A model generated the notes under the pieces. That model was not told the DNA's origin, made no database searches, and worked only from the letters and a program-made list of their open reading frames with translations. From Defluviimonas sp. SAOS-178_SWC (lineage in GTDB: Bacteria > Pseudomonadota > Alphaproteobacteria > Rhodobacterales > Rhodobacteraceae), in contig NZ_CP156081.1 in assembly GCF_039830135.1 (NCBI RefSeq), positions 3,954,001 through 4,018,000 of the forward strand: 64,000 nt of DNA, written 5' to 3'. Of this stretch, positions 1 to 9,322 are shown one piece after another (the stretch's first letter is position 1; every line of letters begins with the position of its first letter). The translations under genes and the position numbers were made by a program.

Positions 1-808
1 GACGGTGGCCGAGAACCTCGCCTTCCCGCTGGAAGTGCGCAAGATCGGCAAGTCCGAACGCGACGCAAAGGTCAAGCGCGCGCTCGACATGGTGCAGATG
101 GGCGCCTTTGGCGGACGCCGACCGGCCCAGCTTTCGGGCGGCCAGCAGCAGCGGATCGCGCTTGCCCGCGCCCTCGTGTTCGAGCCGGAGCTGGTGCTGA
201 TGGACGAGCCGCTTGGCGCCCTCGACAAGCAGTTGCGCGAACATATGCAGTTCGAGATCACCCGGCTGGCCCATGACCTCGGCATCACCACGGTCTACGT
301 CACCCACGACCAGACCGAGGCGCTGACGATGTCGGACAATATCGCCGTCTTCGACGATGGCCGGATCCAGCAGCTCGCCCCGCCCGCAGTCCTTTACGAA
401 GAGCCCGAAAACAGCTTCGTCGCCCAGTTCATCGGCGAGAACAACACGCTTCTCGGCTTGGTGAAGGAGATCAAGGGTGACGTTGCGGTTGTCGAACTCG
501 ATGGTGGCGAACTGATCGACTGCAAGCCGGTCAACGTGTCGAAACCGGGCGAGCGCACGCGCGTGTCGATCCGGCCCGAGCGGGTCGAGTTCAACAAGTC
601 GCGGCTTCAGGCCGGCGCTCACACGCTGAAGGCCGAAGTGCTCGAATTCATCTATATGGGTGACATCTTCCGGACCCGGCTGCGGGTCGCGGGCAACGAC
701 GACTTCGTCGTCAAGACCCGCAACGCGCCCGACCAGGTCCGGCTCACCCCCGGCCAGCAGATCGAGATCGGCTGGCTGCCGCAGGATTGCCGCGCGCTCG
801 ACGCCTGA
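1..808 (+). CDS. Polyamine-type ABC transporter ATP-binding protein (5' end outside window)
   Basis: This is the cytoplasmic ATPase of a polyamine-family (PotA-like) importer, which hydrolyses ATP to drive uptake through the two permeases encoded downstream. The reading frame is already open at the left edge, and the visible start resembles the interior motif that follows Walker A ([10 protein letters not shown]), so the N-terminal part with Walker A is missing. Visible are the ABC signature LSGGQQQR, Walker [13 protein letters not shown], the switch histidine in YVTHDQ, and a C-terminal TOBE-like domain (about the last 110 residues, with SIRPERVEF). The binding-protein gene follows after 82 bp. 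Family membership is firm. The substrate (spermidine, putrescine or another cationic compound) is inferred only from the operon. Confidence 0.9.
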   Translation, partial: TVAENLAFPLEVRKIGKSERDAKVKRALDMVQMGAFGGRRPAQLSGGQQQRIALARALVFEPELVLMDEPLGALDKQLREHMQFEITRLAHDLGITTVYVTHDQTEALTMSDNIAVFDDGRIQQLAPPAVLYEEPENSFVAQFIGENNTLLGLVKEIKGDVAVVELDGGELIDCKPVNVSKPGERTRVSIRPERVEFNKSRLQAGAHTLKAEVLEFIYMGDIFRTRLRVAGNDDFVVKTRNAPDQVRLTPGQQIEIGWLPQDCRALDA

Positions 809-890
809 ACGCAATCCATGAATTTGGCCCAGGCGCCTGTCCCGGGGCGTGGGTCAACACAATCAAGACGGGACTGTTAGGGAGTAACCA

Positions 891-1985
891 ATGAAACTGA
901 ACCAAACTCTTCTTGCGACAACCGCGCTGGTGTTGTCGGCGGGGGCCGCTTCGGCCGTCGACCTGACGCTGGTGTCGTGGGGCGGCGCATACCAGAACTC
1001 GCAGCTCAAGGCCTATGCCGAACCCTACATGGCCGAGCATCCGGACGTGAACATCATCTGGGACGAAAGCTCGGCCGAGGCTGTCGCCAAGCTCCGCGCG
1101 ATGAACGAAGCGGGCAACATCACCTGGGATCTCGTCGACGTGACCGTGTCGGACTCGATCCGTCTCTGCGACGAAGGTCTCGCGAAAGAGATCGACTTTG
1201 ACGAAGCGCTCGCCCCGGCACCGGACGGCACGCCTGCCTCCGAGGACTTCGGCGACACTCTCGTGAACGACTGCTTCATCCCGCAGATCGTCTACTCGAC
1301 CACGTTCGGCTACCGCACCGACCTCGTCGGCGACACGCCGCCGACCACCGTCTGCGACATCTTCGACCTCGAGAAGTATCCCGGCAAGCGCTCGCTTCAG
1401 AAGCGCCCGATCGACAACGTCGAATGGGCTCTCTACTGCGACGGCGTCGCCAAGGAGGATATCTATGAAGTCCTGAGCACCGATGAAGGCCAAAAGCGCG
1501 CCTTTGACAAGCTCGGCACGATCAAGGATCAGGTCGTGTGGTGGAGTGCGGGCGCCGAGACGCCGCAGCTTCTGGCCGACGGCGAAGTCGTTATGGGGTC
1601 GACCTTCAACGGCCGCCTCTTCTCGGCCATCGCCGAGCAGCACCAGCCGATCGCGATGCTCTGGGATATGCAGTCCTACGATCTTGACGGCTGGATCGTC
1701 CCGGCCGGCCTGTCCGAAGAAAAGGAAGCGGCAGTCATGGACTTCCTGAAGTTCGCGACTGACACGCAGCGCCTTGCCGATCAGGCCAAGTACATCTCGT
1801 ACGGCCCGGCCCGCGCCTCCTCCGCACCGCTCGTCGGCAAGCATGCGGAACTCGGCATCGACATGGCGCCGCACATGCCGACCGACCCGGCGAACGCGAC
1901 CAACCCGCACGTCTATGACTACGGCTGGTGGGCGGACAACCGCGACGATCTGGACGCCAAGTTCCAGGCCTGGCTCGCGCAATAA
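891..1985 (+). CDS. Polyamine-type ABC transporter substrate-binding protein
   Basis: This is the periplasmic binding protein of the importer, 364 residues long. The first 22 residues form a classical signal peptide (MKLNQTLLATTALVLSAGAA then SA-V), so it is exported by Sec. The mature chain opens with LTLVSWGGAYQNSQ, the typical start of PotD/PotF-like cluster D proteins. Further in are a hinge-like region and a conserved GSTFNGRLFSA segment that probably helps line the ligand cleft. The start at ATG 891 is preceded by AGGGAGT at good spacing. It lies between the ATPase gene and the first permease gene. A stable hairpin follows the stop codon and may raise the level of this message over the permeases. 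The ligand cannot be fixed from sequence. Confidence 0.88.
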   Translation: MKLNQTLLATTALVLSAGAASAVDLTLVSWGGAYQNSQLKAYAEPYMAEHPDVNIIWDESSAEAVAKLRAMNEAGNITWDLVDVTVSDSIRLCDEGLAKEIDFDEALAPAPDGTPASEDFGDTLVNDCFIPQIVYSTTFGYRTDLVGDTPPTTVCDIFDLEKYPGKRSLQKRPIDNVEWALYCDGVAKEDIYEVLSTDEGQKRAFDKLGTIKDQVVWWSAGAETPQLLADGEVVMGSTFNGRLFSAIAEQHQPIAMLWDMQSYDLDGWIVPAGLSEEKEAAVMDFLKFATDTQRLADQAKYISYGPARASSAPLVGKHAELGIDMAPHMPTDPANATNPHVYDYGWWADNRDDLDAKFQAWLAQ

Positions 1986-1996
1986 TCGCGCGTTTC

Positions 1997-2021
1997 GGAG
2001 GGGGCCGTCAGGGCCCCTTCC
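1997..2021 (+). promoter_or_regulatory. Intercistronic hairpin after the binding-protein gene
   Basis: A 10-bp stem (GGAGGGGGCC paired with GGCCCCTTCC, one G-U pair) with a 5-base loop sits 12 bases after the binding-protein stop. No T-run follows, so it is not a strong intrinsic terminator. Such hairpins often protect the 3' end of the upstream message so that binding protein is made in excess over permease. That role is inferred here. Confidence 0.45.
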
Positions 2022-2071
2022 ACCCCATTCGTTTGTGACTTTGATCATCTGAAATCTCTCACGGGGGAGAC

Positions 2072-3718
2072 ATGAGCGACACAACCCAAGTCGGTCCGAT
2101 GCGGGCTGCCGATGGCACGCCGCTGAAGAAAAGCCTCGCCCGGGCGCTCCGGCGCCAGAAACTGCGCGCGCTGATGCTGATCGCGCCGCTTCTCATCTTC
2201 GTGCTCGTCACCTTCATCGCGCCGATCGCAGACATGCTCTTCCGATCGGTCGAGAACCAGATCGTCTCCGACACGCTGCCGCGCACGGTGGTGGCGCTGA
2301 AGGACTGGAACGCAGATTCAGGAGAGGCCCCCGGAGAGCAGGTCTTCGCCGCCCTCTCCACCGACTTCCAGATCGCCGCCGAAGAGAAGAACCACACCAA
2401 GCTCGGCTCGCGCCTGAACTACGAAAACCCCGGCATCTCGTCCTTGTTCCGCAAGACCGGCCGCGGCGCCGAGGATATCGGCAAGACCTTCATGGACCAG
2501 TTCGTCGATCTCGACAAAACCTGGAAAGAGCCCGAAACATGGGCCGCGCTCATGGGGTCGGACAGCTGGCTCGCCGACGACGCTGCCTGGATCAAGGCCA
2601 AGGACAAGAAAGCGCCGCAGCCCGCGTTCGATCTGCGCGACGGCGTCGCCGCCGCGCTGCCGACGACCGCCGCCGTCTATCGTACATTCGCCCGCGACGT
2701 GCGGATTGACGGCCGCAAGAGCCCGTCCGACACCAAACCCTGGCCGGTCCTCTTCTCGGCGCTGGCCCAGGACCTTGCCGTGGCCACGCCCGACATGCTG
2801 TCGCAGATCGCCGGCGGCGACATAGCGCGGCTTCAGGCGGCGGCGACCGCCGTGGACAGCTCCGCCCCCTACTCCTTCAAGGAGGCGTTCCTCGACATCG
2901 ACAAGGACTGGGGCGACGTCGACAAGTGGGAGACGATCAAGGCCTACAGCCCACCCTACACGCCCGGCTATTTCCTGAACGCGGTCGACCTCGAACAGGG
3001 GCCCGACGGCATCCAGGCCCGGCCCGAACAGCAGAAGATCTATGTGAAGCTGTTCGTCCGTACGCTCTGGATGTCCTTGATGATCACCTTCTCCTGCCTT
3101 CTGCTCGGCTACCCCGTCGCCTGGCTGCTGGCCAACCTGCGCTCGTCCACGGCGAACTTGCTGATGATCCTCGTCCTCCTGCCATTCTGGACCTCGCTTC
3201 TCGTGCGGACCTCGGCCTGGAAGGTGCTTCTGCAACAGCAGGGCGTCATCAACGACATCCTCGTCTGGCTCGGGCTCGTCAACGATGCGGGCCGGCTCGT
3301 CATGATCAACAACCAGTTCGGCACGATCATAGCGATGACGCACATCCTGCTGCCGTTCATGATCCTGCCGCTCTACTCCGTGATGAAGACGATTCCGCCT
3401 TCGTACCTGCGGGCCGCCAAGTCGCTCGGCGCCACGAACTGGACGGCGTTCTGGCGGGTCTACTTCCCGCAATCGGTGCCGGGCATCGGCGCGGGCTCGA
3501 TCCTGTGCTTCATTCTCGCCATCGGCTACTACATCACGCCGGAACTCGTCGGCGGTACGAACGGCGTCTTCATCTCGAACCGGATCGCCTACCACATCTC
3601 GTCCTCGCTGAACTGGGGACTGGCGGCCGCGCTCGGTGCGATCCTGCTCGGCGTCGTGCTGCTGCTCTACTACGTCTACGACAAGGTCGTCGGCATCGAT
3701 AACGTGAAGCTGGGGTAA
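2072..3718 (+). CDS. Polyamine-type ABC transporter permease (PotB/PotH-like) with large periplasmic insertion
   Basis: This is the first inner-membrane permease of the importer. At 548 residues it is far longer than the usual 280-300. A membrane segment at about 32-54 is followed by roughly 270 polar residues, presumably periplasmic. The canonical permease core then begins near residue 330, with membrane segments such as LWMSLMITFSCLLLGYPVAW. The cytoplasmic EAA loop that contacts the ATPase lies at about 443-475 (LRAAKSLGATNWTAFWRVYF, then P). ATG 2072 has GGGGGAG just upstream. The next permease starts 5 bases after the stop, so the two are co-translated. The family assignment is firm. The function of the inserted domain is unknown. 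Confidence 0.87.
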   Translation: MSDTTQVGPMRAADGTPLKKSLARALRRQKLRALMLIAPLLIFVLVTFIAPIADMLFRSVENQIVSDTLPRTVVALKDWNADSGEAPGEQVFAALSTDFQIAAEEKNHTKLGSRLNYENPGISSLFRKTGRGAEDIGKTFMDQFVDLDKTWKEPETWAALMGSDSWLADDAAWIKAKDKKAPQPAFDLRDGVAAALPTTAAVYRTFARDVRIDGRKSPSDTKPWPVLFSALAQDLAVATPDMLSQIAGGDIARLQAAATAVDSSAPYSFKEAFLDIDKDWGDVDKWETIKAYSPPYTPGYFLNAVDLEQGPDGIQARPEQQKIYVKLFVRTLWMSLMITFSCLLLGYPVAWLLANLRSSTANLLMILVLLPFWTSLLVRTSAWKVLLQQQGVINDILVWLGLVNDAGRLVMINNQFGTIIAMTHILLPFMILPLYSVMKTIPPSYLRAAKSLGATNWTAFWRVYFPQSVPGIGAGSILCFILAIGYYITPELVGGTNGVFISNRIAYHISSSLNWGLAAALGAILLGVVLLLYYVYDKVVGIDNVKLG

Positions 3719-3723
3719 GGAAT

Positions 3724-4908
3724 ATGAGCATCGCACACGCCGAGATTCCGACCCCGAGCCTCACCGGCTTCACCCTGCCGATCATGGCGGCTGCGGGCGC
3801 ATTCACCGGCTACATCGTCGGCACCGCGCACGGAACCCAGGTAACTGGCGTCATCGGCGGAGTCGTCATTGCCGTGGCGCTGGGTTACGTGCTGGCGCAA
3901 TTCATACCCGATCGCCGGATCGGACGCCTTGGCGCCGCGATCCTTGCGGGGATCGCGGGGATGGCGTTCGCCGGTTTCTCCGGGCTCATTGCCGGGGTGC
4001 TGATCGGGTTGATCCTCAGCTGGTTCGCCTACTGGCTTTCCTCCGGCGACTATCGTGCCTCGGTTCCAACCTATGCGACGGCGGGCGATGTGCTCTGGCA
4101 CAACTCGTTCAAGTTCATCTGCGGGCTGATCTTCTTCTTTCTCATCGCGCCGATCGTCGTGGTGCTGCCGCTGTCGTTCAACGCCCAGGATTTCTTCACG
4201 TTCACGCCCGAAATGCTGGCGCTCGACCCCGAAGGCTATTCCCTGAAGCACTACCGCGACTTCTTCACCAACTCCGACTGGCAGGGCGCGCTCCTGAACT
4301 CCGTCCGCATCGCGCCGGTCGCGACGCTTCTGTCGGTCAGCTTCGGCACCCTCGCCGCGATCGGCCTCAGCCAGAGCCACGTCCCGTTCCGCCGGGCGAT
4401 CATGGCAATCCTGATCTCGCCCATGATCGTGCCACTGATCATCTCTGCCGCCGGGATGTACTTCTTCTATTCCCGGATCGGGTTGCAGGGAACGTATTGG
4501 GGCGTCGTCCTCGCCCATGCCGCGCTCGGTATTCCCTTCGTGATCATCACCGTGACCGCGACGCTCGTCGGGTTCGACCGGTCGCTGACGCGGGCGGCAG
4601 CGAATATGGGGGCCGGACCGATCCGGACCTTCTTTAAGGTACAGATGCCGCTGATCCTTCCCGGCGTGATCTCCGGCGCGCTCTTCGCCTTCATCACCTC
4701 GTTCGACGAGGTCGTCGTCGTTCTCTTCGTCGGCTCGGCGGGTCAGAAGACGCTGCCCTGGCAGATGTTCATCGGCCTCAGAGAACAGATTTCGCCGACG
4801 ATTCTCGCCGTGGCCGCGATTCTCGTCGCGTTCTCCATTGGGCTTCTGACCGCTGTCGAGCTTCTGCGCCGGAGATCTGAACGGCTGCGCGGCATGAGCC
4901 CGAGTTGA
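3724..4908 (+). CDS. Polyamine-type ABC transporter permease (PotC/PotI-like)
   Basis: This is the second inner-membrane permease, 394 residues. The C-terminal 270 residues are a standard PotC-like core: a membrane segment FICGLIFFFLIAPIVVVLPL, a periplasmic loop with FTFTPEMLALDP, and an EAA loop LTRAAANMGAGPIRTFFKVQ near 285-305. The first 100 residues add about four hydrophobic segments that the usual family member lacks. ATG 3724 follows the upstream stop by 5 bases, with TAAGGAAT overlapping as ribosome-binding site. This closes the operon. A weak 6-bp inverted repeat (4909-4931) lies just after the stop, before the convergent AEC gene. Confidence 0.88.
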   Translation: MSIAHAEIPTPSLTGFTLPIMAAAGAFTGYIVGTAHGTQVTGVIGGVVIAVALGYVLAQFIPDRRIGRLGAAILAGIAGMAFAGFSGLIAGVLIGLILSWFAYWLSSGDYRASVPTYATAGDVLWHNSFKFICGLIFFFLIAPIVVVLPLSFNAQDFFTFTPEMLALDPEGYSLKHYRDFFTNSDWQGALLNSVRIAPVATLLSVSFGTLAAIGLSQSHVPFRRAIMAILISPMIVPLIISAAGMYFFYSRIGLQGTYWGVVLAHAALGIPFVIITVTATLVGFDRSLTRAAANMGAGPIRTFFKVQMPLILPGVISGALFAFITSFDEVVVVLFVGSAGQKTLPWQMFIGLREQISPTILAVAAILVAFSIGLLTAVELLRRRSERLRGMSPS

Positions 4909-4960
4909 GCGTGAGCAAGGCGGGTTCACGCCCACCTAATGGGATCTGATCCCGACTGTC

Positions 4961-5902
4961 TCACCCCAGAAGATTGAGCCAGACCGAGACGGTCAGGACC
5001 GACAGGGCGGTGGCCATCAGAACCGCCGTCGCCGCGACCCGTTTTGCGACACCGTACATGTTGGCGAAGATGTAGGAATTGACGCCCGGCGCCATGGCCG
5101 CCGTCAACACCGCCGACCGGAGCGGCCCCTGGCCGAGCCCGAGCGTCTGGCCCATTCCCCACGTGATCACCGGATGCAGGATCAGCCCCACCGCGCAGAC
5201 ATACAGCACGGTGACCATGTCGCCTTCGGGACGGTAGCGCACCAGAACCCCGCCAAGACCGAAAAGCGCCGCTGGTAGTGCCGCACGAACCATCAGATCG
5301 ACCGCCTCGGTGAAGACCTGCGGCGGAGTGGTTCCGCTCAGGTTCACGGCAAAGCCAAGCGCGATGCCGATCACCAGCGCGTTTCGAAACATCGCCGTGA
5401 ATACCGCTCGGCCCGTGCTCAGAAGACCCCGGCCGGAATGCCGCACCACCTCCATCACCGTGATGCCAAGCGCATAGCAGTATGGCGAATGCACCGCGAT
5501 GATCGCGTAGTTCGGGGCAAGCGCCCCTGCCCCATAGGCCCGTTCCGTGATCGGCAGGCCGAGCAGAAGGGAATTCGAGAACAGGCAGCAGAAACCGATC
5601 GCGACCGCATCTGGCCACGGGCGCCGGAAAATGAACCGTGCCCCCAATAGCCCGGCAAGGAAACCCGCGGTCGCGCCGGTGTAGAAGGACAGAAGCAGCG
5701 GCCACTGAAACGTCTGGCCGAGATCGAGATCGGAGATCGCCCGGAACAGCAGGCACGGTATGGCGAAGTTCTGCGTGAACTTCATCAGCCCGTCTACGCC
5801 CGCATCGGAAAAGAGGTTCAGCCGGACAGCGGCGTAACCGAAAGCGATGACCAGAAAAACCGGAAGCGTGACGTCGAGAAGGGACTCGATCGGCAGGTTC
5901 AA
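4961..5902 (-). CDS. AEC-family transporter (auxin efflux carrier-like)
   Basis: This is an inner-membrane transporter of the AEC (bile/arsenite/riboflavin superfamily-like) type, about 313 residues and about ten hydrophobic segments, beginning LPIESLLDVTLPVFLVIAFG. Motifs typical of the family include FAIPCLLFRAI near the N-terminus and MAPGVNSYIFANMYG near the C-terminus. I chose a TTG start at 5902 because it lies 4 bases after the stop of the upstream gene, with GAGGTCTGAG as ribosome-binding site. The longer open frame would overlap that gene by 80 bases and adds non-family sequence. Substrates of bacterial AEC proteins are mostly small dicarboxylates or similar anions. None can be named here. 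Confidence 0.82.
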   Translation of the reverse strand: MNLPIESLLDVTLPVFLVIAFGYAAVRLNLFSDAGVDGLMKFTQNFAIPCLLFRAISDLDLGQTFQWPLLLSFYTGATAGFLAGLLGARFIFRRPWPDAVAIGFCCLFSNSLLLGLPITERAYGAGALAPNYAIIAVHSPYCYALGITVMEVVRHSGRGLLSTGRAVFTAMFRNALVIGIALGFAVNLSGTTPPQVFTEAVDLMVRAALPAALFGLGGVLVRYRPEGDMVTVLYVCAVGLILHPVITWGMGQTLGLGQGPLRSAVLTAAMAPGVNSYIFANMYGVAKRVAATAVLMATALSVLTVSVWLNLLG

Positions 5903-5906
5903 CCGC

Positions 5907-6707
5907 TCAGACCTCGAATTCCAGCACCATCCCGTCATAGGCGGCGCTGATGTGGTCGGGGGTTTCGGCCTCCACCGTCGCATAGTCGATGTCGATATGC
6001 ATGTTGGTCAGAACCCCACGCTTCGGCTTGGCCCGCGCCAGCCATTCGAGCGCGAGGGCAAGATGCGCATGGGTCGGATGCGGCGTCCGGCGGAGCGCGT
6101 CGACGATCCAGCAGTCGAGCCCGTTCAGGTGACTGTCCCAGACCGGCTCCTCGATCTTCAGGACGTCAGGCAGGTAGACCACCTTGCCGATGCGGAATCC
6201 GAGCGCGTCGATATCCCCGTGATCGACCTCGAACGGATCGAACTCGATCGGACCGCCGGCACCGTCGACGATCACCGGCCCCCTGATCGTGTGCAGATCG
6301 CAGATCGGCGGATAGGAGGAGCCTTCGGGTTGCACGAAGGCATAGGCGAAGCGCGACATGATCTCGTGCTGAGCCGCGCCATCGGCCCAGACCTGCACCC
6401 GCTTGCGGGTCAGGAAGACGATCTGGCGAAGGTCGTCGAGGCCGTTCACGTGGTCGGAATGGGAATGCGTGTATAGCACCGCGTCGAGCGACGACACTTC
6501 CTGACGGAGGAGCTGTTCCCGCATGTCGGGCGACGTGTCGATCAGGACGCGGGTCGTGCCGCCGGCGTCGATCCGTTCGACCAGGAGTGAGCAACGGGTG
6601 CGGCGGTTCCGGGGGTTCTCCGGATCGCACGCGCCCCAGATCCCGCCAATTCGCGGCACCCCGCCCGAAGAGCCGCAGCCGAGGATGGTGAACCGCATCA
6701 ACGCCAT
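5907..6707 (-). CDS. MBL-fold metal-dependent hydrolase (PhnP-like)
   Basis: This is a cytoplasmic metallo-beta-lactamase-fold hydrolase of 266 residues, of the PhnP/RNase Z-like phosphodiesterase group. Near the N-terminus is LGCGSSGGVPRIGG, typical of this group, and the metal-binding signature THSHSDHVNGLDDL contains HxHxDH. Further histidines occur in VDHGD and near the C-terminus in LTNMHIDIDY. ATG 6707 lies one base after the TatD stop (TGA-C-ATG), so the two are translationally coupled. A second ATG at 6698 is possible. The placement next to tatD, holB and tmk is common in Rhodobacteraceae. The natural substrate is unknown; cyclic phosphodiesters are characteristic of the group. Confidence 0.85.
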   Translation of the reverse strand: MALMRFTILGCGSSGGVPRIGGIWGACDPENPRNRRTRCSLLVERIDAGGTTRVLIDTSPDMREQLLRQEVSSLDAVLYTHSHSDHVNGLDDLRQIVFLTRKRVQVWADGAAQHEIMSRFAYAFVQPEGSSYPPICDLHTIRGPVIVDGAGGPIEFDPFEVDHGDIDALGFRIGKVVYLPDVLKIEEPVWDSHLNGLDCWIVDALRRTPHPTHAHLALALEWLARAKPKRGVLTNMHIDIDYATVEAETPDHISAAYDGMVLEFEV

Positions 6708-6708
6708 G

Positions 6709-7515
6709 TCACGCCGCCTTCGCGGCCGAAGCCGCCTTGGTGAATAGCCGGTCGAAATTCGCTTCGGTGCGCCGCGCAAAGTCCTCGTATGAAAGTCCGA
6801 AGACCTCGGCCCCGACCTTCGCGGTATGCATCGTGTAGGCCGGTTCATTGCGGCGGCCGCGATGCGGCGGCGGCGCGAGGTACGGCGCGTCGGTTTCCAC
6901 GAGGATTCGGTCGAGGGGGGCGGCGGCGAAGATATCCCGCAGTTCCTGGCTTTTCGGGAAGGCCGCGATGCCGGACATCGAAAGGTAGAAACCCAGGTCG
7001 AGCGCCGCGCGGGCAAGGTCCGGCCCCGAGGAATAGCAATGCATGACGCAGGAATAGGCGCCGGCCCTGTGTTCCTCGGCCAGGATACGCGCCATATCCT
7101 CGTCCGCAGCGCGGGCGTGGATGATCAGCGGCAACCCGGTCTCGCGCGCCGCCGCGATATGGATGCGGAGCGAGCGTTGCTGCACCTCGGCACTGTCCGC
7201 CGTGTAGTGGTAGTCCAGACCCGTCTCGCCGATGCCCACGAACTTGGGATGCTTTGCCAGCGCGACAAGGCCGTCCACGGTCGCCATCGGCTCCTCGGCG
7301 GCACTCATCGGGTGGGTGCCGGCGGCGTAAAACACGCCCGCATGCGCCTCGGCAATGGCGCGGACGGCGGGTTCGTTCCTCAGCCGCGTGCAGATCGTCA
7401 CCATCCGGCGCACACCGGCCGCACTGGCACGGACGATAACGTCGTCCAACTCCTCCGCGAAATCCGGGAAGTCGAGGTGGCAATGGCTGTCGGTTATGCG
7501 CGGCAGGGAGGTCAT
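6709..7515 (-). CDS. TatD-family metal-dependent hydrolase (DNase)
   Basis: This is a TIM-barrel metallohydrolase of the TatD family, 268 residues, close to the usual length. The metal ligands are visible: HxH in DSHCHLDF, the glutamate in GETGLDYHY, the histidine in LIIHARAADED, HCYSSG, and the aspartate in VETDAPYLAP. Family members act as 3'-5' exonucleases on DNA and have been linked to repair and oxidative stress. Start ATG 7515 gives MTSLPRITDSHCH and avoids a longer open frame with no family similarity. The gene lies 63 bases after holB in the same direction. It probably forms one operon with tmk, holB and the MBL-fold gene. Confidence 0.9.
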   Translation of the reverse strand: MTSLPRITDSHCHLDFPDFAEELDDVIVRASAAGVRRMVTICTRLRNEPAVRAIAEAHAGVFYAAGTHPMSAAEEPMATVDGLVALAKHPKFVGIGETGLDYHYTADSAEVQQRSLRIHIAAARETGLPLIIHARAADEDMARILAEEHRAGAYSCVMHCYSSGPDLARAALDLGFYLSMSGIAAFPKSQELRDIFAAAPLDRILVETDAPYLAPPPHRGRRNEPAYTMHTAKVGAEVFGLSYEDFARRTEANFDRLFTKAASAAKAA

Positions 7516-7578
7516 GAGCCAGCCTTTAGCGCGTTTTTCCGGCAATGGAAATGCGTTGGCGGCGGGACCCTGCGATGC

Positions 7579-8706
7579 TCAGGCCGCACCTTCGCGCGCG
7601 GCCTCGTCGATCTTCAACACCATGTCGAGGATGAGCGCGGCCGGGTCGAGATTGACCGCGCGGCCATGCCGAGCGCGGGCGCCGAGACTTTGATGCAGGG
7701 CCGCCCAGCGACGCCCGGCCCCGGCATCAGGCGCAAGGCGGGCGAGGAGAGCGGCTTCGCCCGGTGCGGCTTCCGCCCCGGCCGTGCCAAGCGCACCCGT
7801 GCGGGCAAGCCGGGCGAGGAAAAGGTCCATAAGCGACAGAAGCAGGTCGAGCTTTTCTTCCGCGCCCCGCATCGCGGCCTTCTCGGCAAGTTTCAGCGCC
7901 TGCATCCGATCGAGCCGCGGCAACGTCGCGAAAAGCGACACGATGGACGCATAGGTGTCGAGCCCGTCGAGATTGGCAAGCCGGATCGCCTCGCCCACGG
8001 ATCCGGCGGCCAGCACCGCAAGGGCGGTGCTGTTGCCCGCATCGACGCCGGCCATCGCCATCGCCTCGGCCAGATCATCCGGGCGGAGCGTCGCTAGCCG
8101 CAGCTCGCGGCAACGCGACCGGATCGTCGGCAAGAGCCGGGACGGCTGGTGCGAGACGAGAAGGAAGGTGACGCCATGCGGCGGCTCTTCCAGCATCTTC
8201 AGGAGCGCGTTCGCGGCGGCAACGTTCATCTCGTCAGCCGGATCGACGATCACCGCGCGGCGACCGCCATCGGTCGCGGACATGTGCAGGAAGTTCTTCA
8301 TCCGCCGAACCTCGTCGACGGTGATGACAGTCTTGAGCCGCTTCTTCTCGTCGTCCCAGGCACGGCGAAGGACGAAAAGCCGTCCCTCCGACCCGGCATG
8401 GATGCGGCGCGCGACCGGATGGTCGGGCGCGATGTCGAGCGGTTCGGGTGTGGGCGGAGCGTCAGTGAAAAGGCCGCCGCCGTCGTCTTCGGGCGTGGCA
8501 AGCAGAAAGCGCGCAATCCGCCAGGCCAGCGTCGCCTTGCCGACGCCGAGCGGGCCGGTAAGAAGCCAGGCGTGATGAAGTCGTCCGGCGGCGTATGCAT
8601 CGAGAAACGCGGCTTCCGCCCCACCCTGCCCGATCAGCCGAACGGTGTCGCGCGGATGCGGTGCCCCCTCGACCCGGTCGGGTTCCGGATGCGCCTCCTC
8701 GCTCAT
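7579..8706 (-). CDS. holB: DNA polymerase III subunit delta'
   Basis: This encodes the delta' subunit of the clamp loader, 375 residues, an AAA+ protein that helps open the beta clamp. The P-loop region reads GPLGVGKATLAW, with alanine after the lysine instead of Ser/Thr, as expected for a subunit that need not hydrolyse ATP. The NALLKMLEEPP segment and SRCREL (sensor/SRC region) are characteristic. ATG 8706 overlaps the tmk stop by ATGA, which fixes the start and indicates coupling. The tmk-holB-tatD order is widely conserved. The N-terminal 30 residues are acidic and extended, a common alphaproteobacterial feature. Confidence 0.92.
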   Translation of the reverse strand: MSEEAHPEPDRVEGAPHPRDTVRLIGQGGAEAAFLDAYAAGRLHHAWLLTGPLGVGKATLAWRIARFLLATPEDDGGGLFTDAPPTPEPLDIAPDHPVARRIHAGSEGRLFVLRRAWDDEKKRLKTVITVDEVRRMKNFLHMSATDGGRRAVIVDPADEMNVAAANALLKMLEEPPHGVTFLLVSHQPSRLLPTIRSRCRELRLATLRPDDLAEAMAMAGVDAGNSTALAVLAAGSVGEAIRLANLDGLDTYASIVSLFATLPRLDRMQALKLAEKAAMRGAEEKLDLLLSLMDLFLARLARTGALGTAGAEAAPGEAALLARLAPDAGAGRRWAALHQSLGARARHGRAVNLDPAALILDMVLKIDEAAREGAA

Positions 8707-9314
8707 GCCAGAGCCTTGTCGGCGACGGCCGCAATATCCGCCGCCACGGTATCCGGTGGACGATTGCCGTCGATCACCCGGCACCGCCCGGGAAATTCGG
8801 TAGCGAGGGCGAGGAACCCCTCGCGCATCCGGTGTTGCAGGTCGGCCCCGAAATCCTCGAACCGCTCCTCGGTGCCGTTGCGGCTCTTGGCGCGGGCAAG
8901 GCCGGTATCGGGATCCATGTCGATGACGAACGTGAGGTCGGGCTCGCGCCCGATCATCAAAGCGTGGAGCTTGTCCACGACCGCCCTCAGATCCCCACGG
9001 GAAAGGCCCTGATACATCCGGGTCGAGTCCGCGAAACGGTCGGAGATCACGATCTTCCCGGCGGCAAGCGCGGGCTCGATCACCCGCTCAAGATGATCGC
9101 GGCGGGCTGCGGTGAAAAGCAGGATCTCGGTCTCGGCGGACCAACGGTCGGGATCGCCCTCGAGAACCAGCCGCCGGATCTCCTCCGCCCCCGGGCTGCC
9201 ACCCGGTTCGCGGGTCAGGACCACGTCGCGCCCTACGCTTCGCAGATGCTCGGCCAGACGCAGTGCCTGGGTGGATTTCCCGGACCCGTCGATCCCCTCG
9301 AACGTGATGAACAT
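8703..9314 (-). CDS. tmk: Thymidylate kinase (dTMP kinase)
   Basis: The enzyme phosphorylates dTMP to dTDP for dTTP synthesis. It is 203 residues long with the P-loop GIDGSGKST at residues 7-15, the DR motif in ISDRFADSTRMYQG, and a LID region with several arginines (RAKSRNGTEERF). The start at ATG 9314 puts the P-loop at the usual distance from the N-terminus. The gene begins 8 bases after the upstream carboxypeptidase and shares ATGA with holB. Length and motifs match the family throughout. Confidence 0.95.
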   Translation of the reverse strand: MFITFEGIDGSGKSTQALRLAEHLRSVGRDVVLTREPGGSPGAEEIRRLVLEGDPDRWSAETEILLFTAARRDHLERVIEPALAAGKIVISDRFADSTRMYQGLSRGDLRAVVDKLHALMIGREPDLTFVIDMDPDTGLARAKSRNGTEERFEDFGADLQHRMREGFLALATEFPGRCRVIDGNRPPDTVAADIAAVADKALA

Positions 9315-9322
9315 CGCCTTGG

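Noticed and set aside
744..2084. A 446-codon minus-strand open frame
   Set aside because: It is antisense to the importer binding-protein gene, with no domain or start signal.
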